Source: JANQIO01 sp965601975
Lineage (GTDB): Bacteria > Pseudomonadota > Gammaproteobacteria > Pseudomonadales > Halieaceae
DNA: 64,000 nucleotides
NCBI GenBank assembly: GCA_965601975.1
Contig: OZ271856.1
Location: forward strand, 3,162,001 to 3,226,000
Direction of reading: 5' to 3'
The translations under genes were made by a program, and so were the position numbers. Below the pieces are notes generated by a model, which saw only the letters and a program-made list of their open reading frames with translations, was not told the origin of the DNA and made no database searches. This document shows positions 50,924-59,579 of this stretch, one piece after another. Within the stretch, counting starts at the first letter, position 1. The number at the start of each line of letters is the position of its first letter.

Positions 50924-51658
50924 TCAGCCGGCGGCGAGCCCCACCTGGCTGTGGGGTGTTTCCAGGCGCAGTACCTTGTCGCGCATGGACAGGTTCATGC
51001 CGAAGTGACGCAGCAGTTCGCTGCCGATCATGCCCTGCACATTGCCGGCCTCCATGCACGGGCGGAGTTCTTCGGGGACCTCGCCGAAGCGGAGGATATG
51101 ACACTGGTTTCCGAACACGACATCCAGCGCGTAGATGGGCGTCAGGAAGTTGCCCATCAGCGGGTAGAAGTCCTCGTGGCGGCCAATCGGCTCCACGCCG
51201 GCCAGCGCCTCGGGCATGATCAGCGAGGTCGGCGCCCCGGTGTCGATATACATGCGCCGCACGCGGCCGTTTACCAGCACGTTGACCACCGGGATGCCGA
51301 AGCAGTCCTGCAGGGGAATGACGATATCCCCCACCGGCGGCAGCCGGTTGAACTGCACCATGCGCTCGGTGGCGTACACGCTGAGATTGAATTCACTGAT
51401 GATATCGGAGCCGATCATCCCCTCGATCGGCACCCCGATATGCTCCGAAAGGTAGCTGGTGGTGATACCCATGTAGCAGGGCTCCACCTCAAAGCTGCGT
51501 CCAGCGATACGAATCGGGTCATAACCCACGCTGCACTGGGCGCCGGTATCCAGCAGGCAGGGGCGACCTTCGACATTGATGACGATGTGCCCGTGGTGCA
51601 TTTGATAGAGGTAATTAGCCATGGGGTTATAGTCCCGCAACGGCTCATGACCCGACAT
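50924..51658 (-). CDS. Tandem retropepsin-like aspartic protease
   Basis: This 244-residue protein contains two retropepsin halves in one chain. The first active-site motif is LLDTGAQCS (D37-G39) with a flap-like segment and GMIGSDIISEF near residue 85. The second is YIDTGAPTSL (D139-G141) with GMIGSELLRHF near residue 213. Two DTG motifs in one polypeptide would form a single pseudodimeric active site, as in eukaryotic pepsins, whereas most bacterial retropepsins are homodimers. The start ATG has GGGAG 5 bases upstream. It is divergent from the DUF2235 hydrolase gene. No signal peptide, so it acts in the cytoplasm unless exported otherwise. Confidence 0.83.
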   Translation of the reverse strand: MSGHEPLRDYNPMANYLYQMHHGHIVINVEGRPCLLDTGAQCSVGYDPIRIAGRSFEVEPCYMGITTSYLSEHIGVPIEGMIGSDIISEFNLSVYATERMVQFNRLPPVGDIVIPLQDCFGIPVVNVLVNGRVRRMYIDTGAPTSLIMPEALAGVEPIGRHEDFYPLMGNFLTPIYALDVVFGNQCHILRFGEVPEELRPCMEAGNVQGMIGSELLRHFGMNLSMRDKVLRLETPHSQVGLAAG

Positions 51659-51858
51659 GTTCGCTCCCGCCGAACGCTTGGCCCTGGACGCCAGGGTGTT
51701 CCGGCTTATTTTTCTTCTCGTCAGGCGCGGCGAATCCTTGATTTTTTAACCCCCAATACTGCTCCAAACTGCGAACCAGCCCGCAGTTTGCCGCGTTTCG
51801 CGACATGGTCTTTACTCAATCAGCCCGCATCCGCTTCAGCCCGCAGGAGGAAAAACGC

Positions 51859-53373
51859 ATGGCAAAAAACCTGGTTTTCTGTTTCGACGGCACCAGTAAC
51901 GATCCCGAGGACGCCGTGCAGGAGCGCACCCGCAGCGGCGGCCTGGAAGACTCGAGCATCACCAACGTCCTCAAGCTGCACCTGCTGCTGGGCGGCGACC
52001 TGAAGGATGGCAATCCCCACGGGCTGCCGCAGCTGAGCCTGTACTACCCCGGTGTCGGCACCTACGGCAACGCGCTGAAGCGGGCCTTCAACCTGGGACT
52101 GGCGCTGACCGATGTGGGCCGCATCATCGATGCGGGTCTGGAGGACCTGCGCAAGCACCACCAGCCGGGGGATCGCATTTTCGTCATCGGCTACAGCCGC
52201 GGCGCCGCCATCGCGCGCCGCTTCTGCTCGGTCGTGAGCAAGACGACCGGCCTCAAGAACAAGAAGGTGGACCTGCTGGTCTGCTTCGATACCGTCGCCT
52301 CCATCGGCATGCCGGACCTGCACACCGACCGCCGGCCCGCCTCCGACGTGATCTTTGAAGACCGCTTCATTGCCAAGAACATCAAGCAGGCCATTCACTG
52401 TGTCTCGCTGGACGACAAGCGTCGCGCCTTCCAGCCCACGCTGATGAACGCCGAAGCGCGCGTCACCGAAATCTGGTTTGCCGGCGCCCATTCCGATGTG
52501 GGCGGCGGCAGGCGCCGCGACGGCCTGTCTGACAGCGTGCTGCGTTTTGTCCTGGACGAGTTCGAGCGGCGCAGGACCGGCCTGGTGACGATTCCACCGA
52601 CGGCGGTGAAGTACGACGAGATCAGCGCCTCAGACGAGGAAACCGCAATCGAGCTCGACGACCTGATCGTCGAGCCCAACACCTTTGGCATCAGCCACGA
52701 GCAGTCCAAGGGGGGGCTTTTTTCCAGCTTCCTGCTGTATGACCGGAGCTGCGTGGTCATCAGCGACGACAAGATCACCAAACAGCGGCCCTGGGTCCAC
52801 CACTCGGTGGCCGAGCGCATCTACGGGGACGACGACTACCGGCCCACCAGCCTGAAGAAGTCGCGCCACGAAATTCTCTACCCGGACTGGACCCGCAACA
52901 CCTTCGACAGCCTGGCCCACCACATTCGCATCGGCATGCGTTCGCTGGACCCGCTGGCCCGCGGCGAGTCGCGCACGGTGCCCGTGTACGCCCACCAGTT
53001 CTACAACCGCACCGGCGTGGTGCTGGAAGCGGGCCGCACCTACCGTTTCAAGGCGAAGGCCGGGAAGACCTGGAAAGACGGCGGCATCGAGTGCGGGCCC
53101 GACGGCTGGGACCGGGACCACCCGGACTGCAACTGGATCAAGGACATCGGCGTGAAGGCCATGGAGCCGTTCCGGCGCGTGCCGGACGCGGACTGGTTCT
53201 GCCTGATCGGCAGCGTCGGCGACAAGGACGGCGAGTTGTTCAGCATCGGCAAGGCCACGGTCACGCACACGCCGACCCGGAGCGACGAGTTCTGCCCCTT
53301 CGCCAACGACCTCAAGCGTATGTACGCCAACAACGACGGCTTCATCGAGGTAACGGTGACGCGGGTGGACTGA
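51859..53373 (+). CDS. DUF2235 hydrolase with C-terminal LecA-like domain
   Basis: This 504-residue protein has two parts. The first 340 residues are a DUF2235 alpha/beta-hydrolase domain (LVFCFDGTSNDPED, GYSRGAAIARRFCS with the Ser nucleophile, VDLLVCFDTVASIG, WFAGAHSDVGGGRRR with the acid/His region), the family that includes T6SS phospholipases of the Tle1 type. Residues about 385-504 match galactophilic lectin LecA (VLEAGRTYRFKAKAGKTW, CGPDG, ending PFANDLKRMYANNDGFIEV). The LecA calcium ligands Asp and Asn-Asn are kept near 484, 491-492, while the Thr is Met. AGGAGG 8 bases upstream confirms the start. No signal peptide or T6SS adaptor was seen. A phospholipase with a sugar-binding tail is inferred. 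Confidence 0.85.
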   Translation: MAKNLVFCFDGTSNDPEDAVQERTRSGGLEDSSITNVLKLHLLLGGDLKDGNPHGLPQLSLYYPGVGTYGNALKRAFNLGLALTDVGRIIDAGLEDLRKHHQPGDRIFVIGYSRGAAIARRFCSVVSKTTGLKNKKVDLLVCFDTVASIGMPDLHTDRRPASDVIFEDRFIAKNIKQAIHCVSLDDKRRAFQPTLMNAEARVTEIWFAGAHSDVGGGRRRDGLSDSVLRFVLDEFERRRTGLVTIPPTAVKYDEISASDEETAIELDDLIVEPNTFGISHEQSKGGLFSSFLLYDRSCVVISDDKITKQRPWVHHSVAERIYGDDDYRPTSLKKSRHEILYPDWTRNTFDSLAHHIRIGMRSLDPLARGESRTVPVYAHQFYNRTGVVLEAGRTYRFKAKAGKTWKDGGIECGPDGWDRDHPDCNWIKDIGVKAMEPFRRVPDADWFCLIGSVGDKDGELFSIGKATVTHTPTRSDEFCPFANDLKRMYANNDGFIEVTVTRVD

Positions 53374-56300
53374 TCAGCCGCCCAGGTAACCCCGGAAATC
53401 CCGGAAGCGGTCGCTGAGGGCGCTCACTGTCGCGAATGCCCCACCGACCGTACCGAGCAGCGAAAACACCACGCGCATCTCATCCTGGGCCACGTAGGCG
53501 ATGAAGAAGACCGCCACCAGCAGGGCGATAAGCAGCGGTCCGCGCACCGCCATCCACAGCTCGTTCTCGTAGCGGCTGGCCGCCCGCTTGAACTCTTCCC
53601 GCGACATCTGGTGCGCGACGAAGTTTTCCCAGTCCTTGTCATCGAAGAAGAACTGCAGGTTGTGGAACCTGACCAGTCCACGGCGGTACAGGCTGATGGT
53701 GGAGGCGCGGTTGCGGTAATTGAGGATGCCCTCGTAGTGCAGGCCCACCAGCAGCATGCGCTCGTCCTCGCAGCTGGACTCCCAGACCTCACGGTAGCGC
53801 GCCGCGTTGAGCGAGACCTGCCCGCGGCCCAGGGCGTGAATCGGCAGCGGTCGCAGCAGGGCTTCCCAACGGTGGAACTCCTCGGGCGACATATCCCTGC
53901 CCACGTGGCGGTGCTTGAGCCAGTAGTGGGGATCGATGGTTGACAGCACGACCAGCCTGAACGCTTCACTGTCTTCCCGCTCACGGCCGCGGGCCCACTC
54001 CAGGCGATCCAGGACGGTGGCTGAAAGCTCACGGTCTAGCAGCACCCTGCGCAGGTCGCGTACCACGAACAGGTTCTCATCCTTGTCGGATTCGAGCCCG
54101 CCGTCGTAGGGGGGAATGTGCGGCAGCAGTTCTGTGTCCAGCAGACTCGTGATTTCCCGGTATCCCTCGTGCAGCTCTCGGGTAGCGGGCACCACCACCG
54201 CGCAGCCGCTCTCCAGGTGCCGCGCTTCCAGCGGCGCATCCAGCGAGATCTGCTTGGCCGCGAAGCGAACGCCCATCTGCCGGCGCATCAGGAAGCCGGT
54301 GAGGATGTAGACCAGCAGCGCAGACGCCGAGATGTAGAAAATATAGGGCAGGAACACCAGGTGGCTCGCTGCCGAGCGGGTATGCGGGAACATCGCGCTG
54401 GTCAGGTAGTAGATGCCGGTCTGGGGGTCGACCTCGTCCATCACGATCAGCTGCGGCCCGCCGCGCCTGGGTCCGGCGCTACTGCCCGGCATCACGCCGG
54501 ACTTGTGTTCATGAATGGTGTTTTCCCGGTCAGAGAACCCTTCCAACAGAGAGCCGGTGGAACTGAGGATCGGCAGCGACTTGACCAGGTTCTTGAGGAA
54601 TGACACCTCAAGCAGTGCATCCGGGTGGTAGTGCTGCCCGGCGGACGCGTCATCCCCGTATTCCATATGCGGGTGACACTCGCCGAGGTCAAGGCGCGCT
54701 CCCCTCACCACCAGCATGCTGGTCATGAGCTCGGGCAGCATGGCATTGGTACCGCCAGGCGGCAGCTCGATTTCCGCGGGCCAGCGCTTTTGCCCATCCC
54801 GGGTTGGCACCGCGGTGACGGTATTCTCCTGGCAGCGCGCCGAGGCGAGATCTTCCGCCAGCACGTCGATCTCGGTACGCGGCAGGTACACGCCTTCCCA
54901 GTTCTTCACCAGGAAATCCGCCAGCGCGACTGTCTTGTCGGCAGCCGGGCCACCCTGGCCGGGCGCATTTCCGTCGATGGGGTACATGCGCTGGGAGTAC
55001 TGGCGGTAGGCCTGGGAGCGGGCTTTCAGGCGGTCGACGTTTGACCAGTTGGCAAACTCGACCCAGAGCCTTTCGTGCACATCGTAGTTTTCGTTGTGTA
55101 GCAGCAGCGCGGGCAGCACCGCCAGCAGCAGTACAAACAGGGTGGTCGCCCTGCGGTAGTGGAGCACGCCCTGGGCCAGCAGGGTCGCGGGCTCATCCTG
55201 GTCCCGGGCGTCCTTCAAGCGCGCGGCGGCCCGCTGATACCAGAAGCGCCAGGTCACCACGAGAACCAGGGCGACCAGCAGCAGGTACCCCAGGCCGCCC
55301 TGCCAGAGCACGATGCCGGCATAGACGGCGCACAGCGCCACCGCAACCACGGGCATGGCCCAGGCCAGCGGCGGCCACTTCAGGCGCAGGTGCTCGTGGA
55401 ACCTGGGGCACACCGCGCGATGCCAGGACCAGAACAGGATGGGCGGCACACCCAGCAACCAGACAATCGAATGGAAGATGTCGATGTAGTAGATGACACC
55501 CAGGTACAGCAACACCAGGCCAAGGTAGGCCAGGGTCAACCGCGCGTAGGCTGTCTCCGCGCCGTCGATCGGGTAGGTCCAGCGCGGGATCAGCTCGATG
55601 CGGCGATAGCGATTGTCCTCGGTCAGGCCGGGTCGCTCCATCAGGTTCTTGATGTAGCTGACCAGCGCCGACAGGAACATGAAGCCGAAGATGTAAATCG
55701 CGCCGAGTATGGCCGCGGTCATACTGAAGTGGAAGTTCACGATATCCACCAGCGACTTGCGGTAGTAGACCGCCAGGGTCCAGGGCACGTGCGGCATGGG
55801 CGTCACGGTGGCAGAGATCGCCTCGCCCTTGTAGTTGAGCCCCAGGCTCGCCTCGGCCCGCGAGACGACCACACCTTTCAGCGCCGCGTCATCGCCGGTG
55901 GCATGGTAGAAGTTCTCCCGCAGGCTCCGGCGCACATCGCTGTGGTACAGCACTCTGCCGCTATGGTTTTCGAACACCGCCAGGCCAAACCCCGGTGGCA
56001 GCACCATATCTTCCAGCGACCTGAACTTGGCGGCGATGGCGGTGACGTTGGCGTGGTCGGCGGGCGTCCCATCAAACTCGGTGGCGGGAATCGACACCGC
56101 GGTCTCTAGCGCCGTATCCGCAAGCGACTCGATTCGCTCCATGTAGAAGCGCTGGCCGTTGAGTTCGTCGAAGAATGCGCCGCTGGTGCCGTACTGCCAG
56201 GCCGTGTTGTCGACAATGTGGCGATAGTAGCCCCGGCCCGTCAGCGTGAAGCCCACGCCCGGCGTATTGGTGTTGAACGCGTAGTAGTTGCCGGTCTGCT

Positions 56301-57942
56301 TGCCCGAGTCGTCCAGCTGGAACAGGGAGCTCGCCACCGGCATATCCCGCGTCGCACACTGGATCTTGCGTCGGGGCGGTCCGGGGGGTTCATCCTTTGT
56401 ACGCGCCACTTCCTTGGCGACAACGGAATACCCGCAGAAGGGACGGACCACAACGTTGCCTCCCTCCTCAAGGGTATCCTCGACGATATTGACGAGTCGC
56501 AGCAGCCGCAGCTTGTCTGCCAGTTCCACGTCGAAGCGCTCCACCACCCGATCCGTGATCAGCGCCTTGTCGTTCGCGTACATGGACTCCAGCGCCATGG
56601 TGGCCGTGACGTTGGCCAGCAGAATGGTCACCAGCGCCGCCACCCCCATCAGCGAACCGTAGGACAGGTAGGTATCGCTGCGGAACAGCACGCCCTTCTT
56701 GCGCACCAGCGCGAGCCGAATGAAATTGAACGACAGCAGGCCTACCACCAGCAGCAACAGCAGCATGGACAGGTAGTTGAAGGGCATCGCGTACTTCAGC
56801 GTGTTGAAAGCCGAGCTGTCGACGATGCCCACAATGACGAGGTCGCCACTGTCTTCCAGCAGATTGTCGATGTACAGCGGCTGTACGAAGGCGAGATGGC
56901 TGAAACCGCCGACGTCGATGGGGACGACCGCTGACTGGGTCAGCGGCCGTACCTTGACCGCTTTCTTGTCGCCCGCCTTCTCCGCGAGCTCGGCGAAGCC
57001 GCTGCTGCGCTCGCGGCGGGCAGCCTGCTCGTATTCGATATCAAACAGGCTGTTCATGCGTTCGAAGGCATTGCGCAGCTGGAACAGCTGCCGGATATCA
57101 CCTTCCGGCGCGGCGCGATCGCGGGCGGCACTGTTGTAGAGAATTTCCGGGATGGCCTGGCTGGTATCCTCGCTCCGGTCCCTGACCCCGGCATCGGACC
57201 GCGCCACCGACCGCGCGATGATGATGGAGTCGAAGTAGCCTTCCTTCAGCGCCAGGCCACGGACCCGGTCGAAGTGCAGGTCAATCTGCAGGTGGGTGAG
57301 CAGCAGGCCGTTCTCGCAGTCGTCCTGCTTCTGCTGGATCTCGGTGACGAAATTGTAGCTCCCCTTCAGGGCCCTGTAGGTCTGTTGGGCGGCTGGCGCT
57401 TGCCCCCCGCCCCGCCGCGCATCGGCGTTCCTGGGGGGCGTCGCGTTGCTATCACCGCCCGCATTCACCTGGGCAATGGGAAAGCGGCTGCGCAACTTGC
57501 CGCGCATCAGCTGGACGGATTTGTCCTGCTTGTGCCGATCGATTTCCCGCTGCAGGTCCTTGCAGCTGTCGCCGCCGTTGTCGTCGTCGGGCAGGAAGCG
57601 CACCACATCGGTATTGATGGCATCCCCGTCGGCGATGAAGGGGCTCATACCGACCAGGCGGTTCTCGATGGCCGCGACACACTCCTCGATCTGTGTAGCG
57701 CTAACCTGCTCGCCCTCGTCACAGGCATGGCGAAGGTTGAACTGCACCTGCTTGCGCAGCGTGTCGAGGTTGGCGTTGATGTTGTTGCCGATCTGGTTGA
57801 GGTGATTGAAGTTGCGCTGCACCAGGTAGTCGCCGGTGACACTGGCCTTGAACAGATACCAGCCGATGCCCAGGCCCAGCAGTGCTGCCACCAGCAGCAT
57901 CATCTTGCCGGGAATAATGGCGCGCAGCGGCTTGAGGTTCAT
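53374..57942 (-). CDS. Giant membrane protein with three extracytoplasmic sensor regions
   Basis: This 1522-residue membrane protein is unlike any named family I recognise. Layout: membrane helix (14-32), extracytoplasmic region 1 (33-388), helices near 389-413 and 428-450, extracytoplasmic region 2 (451-735) with a Cache-like core (FGLAVFENHSGRVLYHSDVR, 653-672), then seven or so helices to about 948, extracytoplasmic region 3 (950-1205), a helix near 1210, a cytoplasmic region (about 1235-1455, with RVLLDRELSATVLDRLEWA and RDMSPEEFHRWEALLRPLP) and two final helices. There is no kinase, GGDEF or receptor domain visible. It stands 12 bases downstream of the M15 peptidase gene, same strand. 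Envelope sensing or transport is an inference. Confidence 0.7.
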   Translation of the reverse strand: MNLKPLRAIIPGKMMLLVAALLGLGIGWYLFKASVTGDYLVQRNFNHLNQIGNNINANLDTLRKQVQFNLRHACDEGEQVSATQIEECVAAIENRLVGMSPFIADGDAINTDVVRFLPDDDNGGDSCKDLQREIDRHKQDKSVQLMRGKLRSRFPIAQVNAGGDSNATPPRNADARRGGGQAPAAQQTYRALKGSYNFVTEIQQKQDDCENGLLLTHLQIDLHFDRVRGLALKEGYFDSIIIARSVARSDAGVRDRSEDTSQAIPEILYNSAARDRAAPEGDIRQLFQLRNAFERMNSLFDIEYEQAARRERSSGFAELAEKAGDKKAVKVRPLTQSAVVPIDVGGFSHLAFVQPLYIDNLLEDSGDLVIVGIVDSSAFNTLKYAMPFNYLSMLLLLLVVGLLSFNFIRLALVRKKGVLFRSDTYLSYGSLMGVAALVTILLANVTATMALESMYANDKALITDRVVERFDVELADKLRLLRLVNIVEDTLEEGGNVVVRPFCGYSVVAKEVARTKDEPPGPPRRKIQCATRDMPVASSLFQLDDSGKQTGNYYAFNTNTPGVGFTLTGRGYYRHIVDNTAWQYGTSGAFFDELNGQRFYMERIESLADTALETAVSIPATEFDGTPADHANVTAIAAKFRSLEDMVLPPGFGLAVFENHSGRVLYHSDVRRSLRENFYHATGDDAALKGVVVSRAEASLGLNYKGEAISATVTPMPHVPWTLAVYYRKSLVDIVNFHFSMTAAILGAIYIFGFMFLSALVSYIKNLMERPGLTEDNRYRRIELIPRWTYPIDGAETAYARLTLAYLGLVLLYLGVIYYIDIFHSIVWLLGVPPILFWSWHRAVCPRFHEHLRLKWPPLAWAMPVVAVALCAVYAGIVLWQGGLGYLLLVALVLVVTWRFWYQRAAARLKDARDQDEPATLLAQGVLHYRRATTLFVLLLAVLPALLLHNENYDVHERLWVEFANWSNVDRLKARSQAYRQYSQRMYPIDGNAPGQGGPAADKTVALADFLVKNWEGVYLPRTEIDVLAEDLASARCQENTVTAVPTRDGQKRWPAEIELPPGGTNAMLPELMTSMLVVRGARLDLGECHPHMEYGDDASAGQHYHPDALLEVSFLKNLVKSLPILSSTGSLLEGFSDRENTIHEHKSGVMPGSSAGPRRGGPQLIVMDEVDPQTGIYYLTSAMFPHTRSAASHLVFLPYIFYISASALLVYILTGFLMRRQMGVRFAAKQISLDAPLEARHLESGCAVVVPATRELHEGYREITSLLDTELLPHIPPYDGGLESDKDENLFVVRDLRRVLLDRELSATVLDRLEWARGREREDSEAFRLVVLSTIDPHYWLKHRHVGRDMSPEEFHRWEALLRPLPIHALGRGQVSLNAARYREVWESSCEDERMLLVGLHYEGILNYRNRASTISLYRRGLVRFHNLQFFFDDKDWENFVAHQMSREEFKRAASRYENELWMAVRGPLLIALLVAVFFIAYVAQDEMRVVFSLLGTVGGAFATVSALSDRFRDFRGYLGG

Positions 57943-57954
57943 GGCATACGCACG

Positions 57955-58782
57955 CTAGAGGCGGGCCGCCTGCACGTGCATCCAGTCGAAGTTGCGGTGG
58001 CGGCCCAGGCTGATCCAGCCCTCCTCTTCCCACAGGCGCCACCAGGTGTCGTACTCGGCCTGCGCGAACGCGGCCTTGTCGCGACCCCACTTCAGGCGAT
58101 TGCGCGCCGGGTCGTAGTCCAGCGCAATGCCCCAACTGTGCATCGAGTAGCGGGTGCCGCCGCGCATCTTGCGCACATTGAGGCAGCCGCCCCACAGGTC
58201 CAGGCGCAGGCGTTTGATGTCGTCTTCGCCATAGGCGGACACCACGCGGTTCAGCACGCGTGAGAGGCTGTCGTGGACCTTCTCATGGCACTGGAAGCGG
58301 CTGATGGTGGTGCTGGTCTTCCAGGCCAGGCGGTGGGTGTAGGGCAGCTGCAGGTAGACCTGGTTCTTGCCGGGTTGGCCGTAGTAGCTGACGATTTCCT
58401 TCTGCGGCGTCTGCACCGGCCACTGGTTGGGGTTGGCGCGGCTCAGTTCCTCCGGTCGCCAGGGTGCCGGCGCTTCACCGGTTTCGAGTTTCTCCAGCAG
58501 GCACTCGAAGGCGTACTCGGTCTGGGGGCCCCAGTAGCCGTCCAGCGGCCCGGCCTCGAAGCCCTCCTGCTCGCAGCGCCACTGGATGAACCCCACCAGC
58601 CGGCGCTTGCGGCTCCAGTCCTCGGGGATCTGCTCGATCTTCGCCAGCGCCCCGTAGGTCTTGCTGCCGGCGATGCCGTCGGCCTTGCCGCAGTTGTGGC
58701 CCAGCGCATTCAGCTGCTGCTGGATAAACCTGACCCGTTGCTTGCCAATCACAGCATCCCCCTCCCCGGCTTTTTTGGGCAC
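57955..58782 (-). CDS. M15-family peptidoglycan peptidase with PG-binding domains
   Basis: This 275-residue protein has two N-terminal peptidoglycan-binding repeats (VRFIQQQLNALGHNCGKADG and LVGFIQWRCEQEGFEAGPLD) and a C-terminal M15 metallopeptidase with zinc ligands SMHSWGIALDYDPARN (His and Asp) and the late FDWMHVQAAR His. M15 enzymes cleave D-Ala bonds of the peptide stem. No clear Sec signal is seen, as in phage endolysins, which would fit export by another route. It is the first gene of a pair with the giant membrane protein. An origin from a prophage lysin module is possible, but no other phage genes are nearby. Confidence 0.85.
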   Translation of the reverse strand: MPKKAGEGDAVIGKQRVRFIQQQLNALGHNCGKADGIAGSKTYGALAKIEQIPEDWSRKRRLVGFIQWRCEQEGFEAGPLDGYWGPQTEYAFECLLEKLETGEAPAPWRPEELSRANPNQWPVQTPQKEIVSYYGQPGKNQVYLQLPYTHRLAWKTSTTISRFQCHEKVHDSLSRVLNRVVSAYGEDDIKRLRLDLWGGCLNVRKMRGGTRYSMHSWGIALDYDPARNRLKWGRDKAAFAQAEYDTWWRLWEEEGWISLGRHRNFDWMHVQAARL

Positions 58783-58838
58783 AGGACTGTGTATAGCTAG
58801 CGATCGCTAACTCGGCAACTAAACGGAGGGGTTAAGCC

Positions 58839-58864
58839 GAAGCGGTTATGTCCTTAACCGCTTC
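58839..58864 (-). terminator. Hairpin downstream of the 58891-59550 gene
   Basis: GAAGCGGTTA (58839-58848) pairs with TAACCGCTTC (58855-58864), a perfect 10-base stem with a 6-base loop. It lies after the stop of the small membrane gene at 58891-59550 and before the M15 gene on the minus strand. It lacks a strong T-tract; it may be a terminator or transcript stabiliser. Confidence 0.5.
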
Positions 58865-58890
58865 AGTAGGGGGGGATACTGATCCCCGGG

Positions 58891-59550
58891 CTATGAATAC
58901 TTGTTGAAGCCCATGCGTTCACAGTCTTCGTAGGTCTTTACCACGCTGACCACTTCGGTCCCGGCGGAATCCCGGTAGCTGTAGGTCATATCGAACCCCT
59001 GCCCCAGCAACTCCAGGCTCAGCTTGCACACGGCATCGGGATTGATTGACTCGATGGCCGCCTTGAGCTCGTCGTAATTGCCGGCAAACTGCATGATGAC
59101 TTCATCCGCGAGTCTGTAGTGGTAGACGACAGACCCTTTTGGCGGGCTGTAATGCAGCCCCGTAATCGCGGTGTATTCGTCCAGCTGCACCGGCAGGTTC
59201 ATGCCCTCCTTGATGGTTTCCACCAGGGCATGGCCAACCCGGGTTTTTACTTCCAGGTTGCTGTTGAGGTACTGCCGTACTTCCTTTGTCGATTTTCCCC
59301 TGGCATCGCCGTAGGCGGCTTCCAGGGACGCGATTTTCTGCTTGTCCTGTGCAATCGCTGTACTGGCGTCGAGAATCGTCTTACCCGCGTCGGCGTCGAT
59401 ACCGCTTTCTGCGGCCTCTTCCATGAAGACTCTTTCCCGTTCGCTGTCCGTCATCCTGGGTGTCTCGGACTCGCCCATCATCGACGTCACCAGCGCCTTT
59501 GCTCCGAAGTAGCAAACCACCGCTATAACAAGATACCCAATCTTATTCAT
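58891..59550 (-). CDS. Hypothetical protein with N-terminal membrane anchor
   Basis: This 219-residue protein has one N-terminal hydrophobic segment (IGYLVIAVVCYFGAKALV), then a helical charged region and a globular C-terminus (HYSPPKGSVVYHYRLADEVI, NPDAVCKLSLELLGQGFDMT). Two cysteines in the C-terminal part may form a disulfide. No family was recognised. It is separated from the M15 gene by a hairpin and from the D-aminoacylase gene by 29 bases. Probably a periplasm-facing anchored protein. Confidence 0.65.
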   Translation of the reverse strand: MNKIGYLVIAVVCYFGAKALVTSMMGESETPRMTDSERERVFMEEAAESGIDADAGKTILDASTAIAQDKQKIASLEAAYGDARGKSTKEVRQYLNSNLEVKTRVGHALVETIKEGMNLPVQLDEYTAITGLHYSPPKGSVVYHYRLADEVIMQFAGNYDELKAAIESINPDAVCKLSLELLGQGFDMTYSYRDSAGTEVVSVVKTYEDCERMGFNKYS

Positions 59551-59579
59551 TGATCACTCCTGCAATCGTTTCCTGGTGC

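Noticed and set aside
57955..58782. Prophage boundary suggested by the endolysin-like M15 gene
   Set aside because: No holin, tail, capsid, terminase or integrase genes occur nearby, so a prophage cannot be supported.
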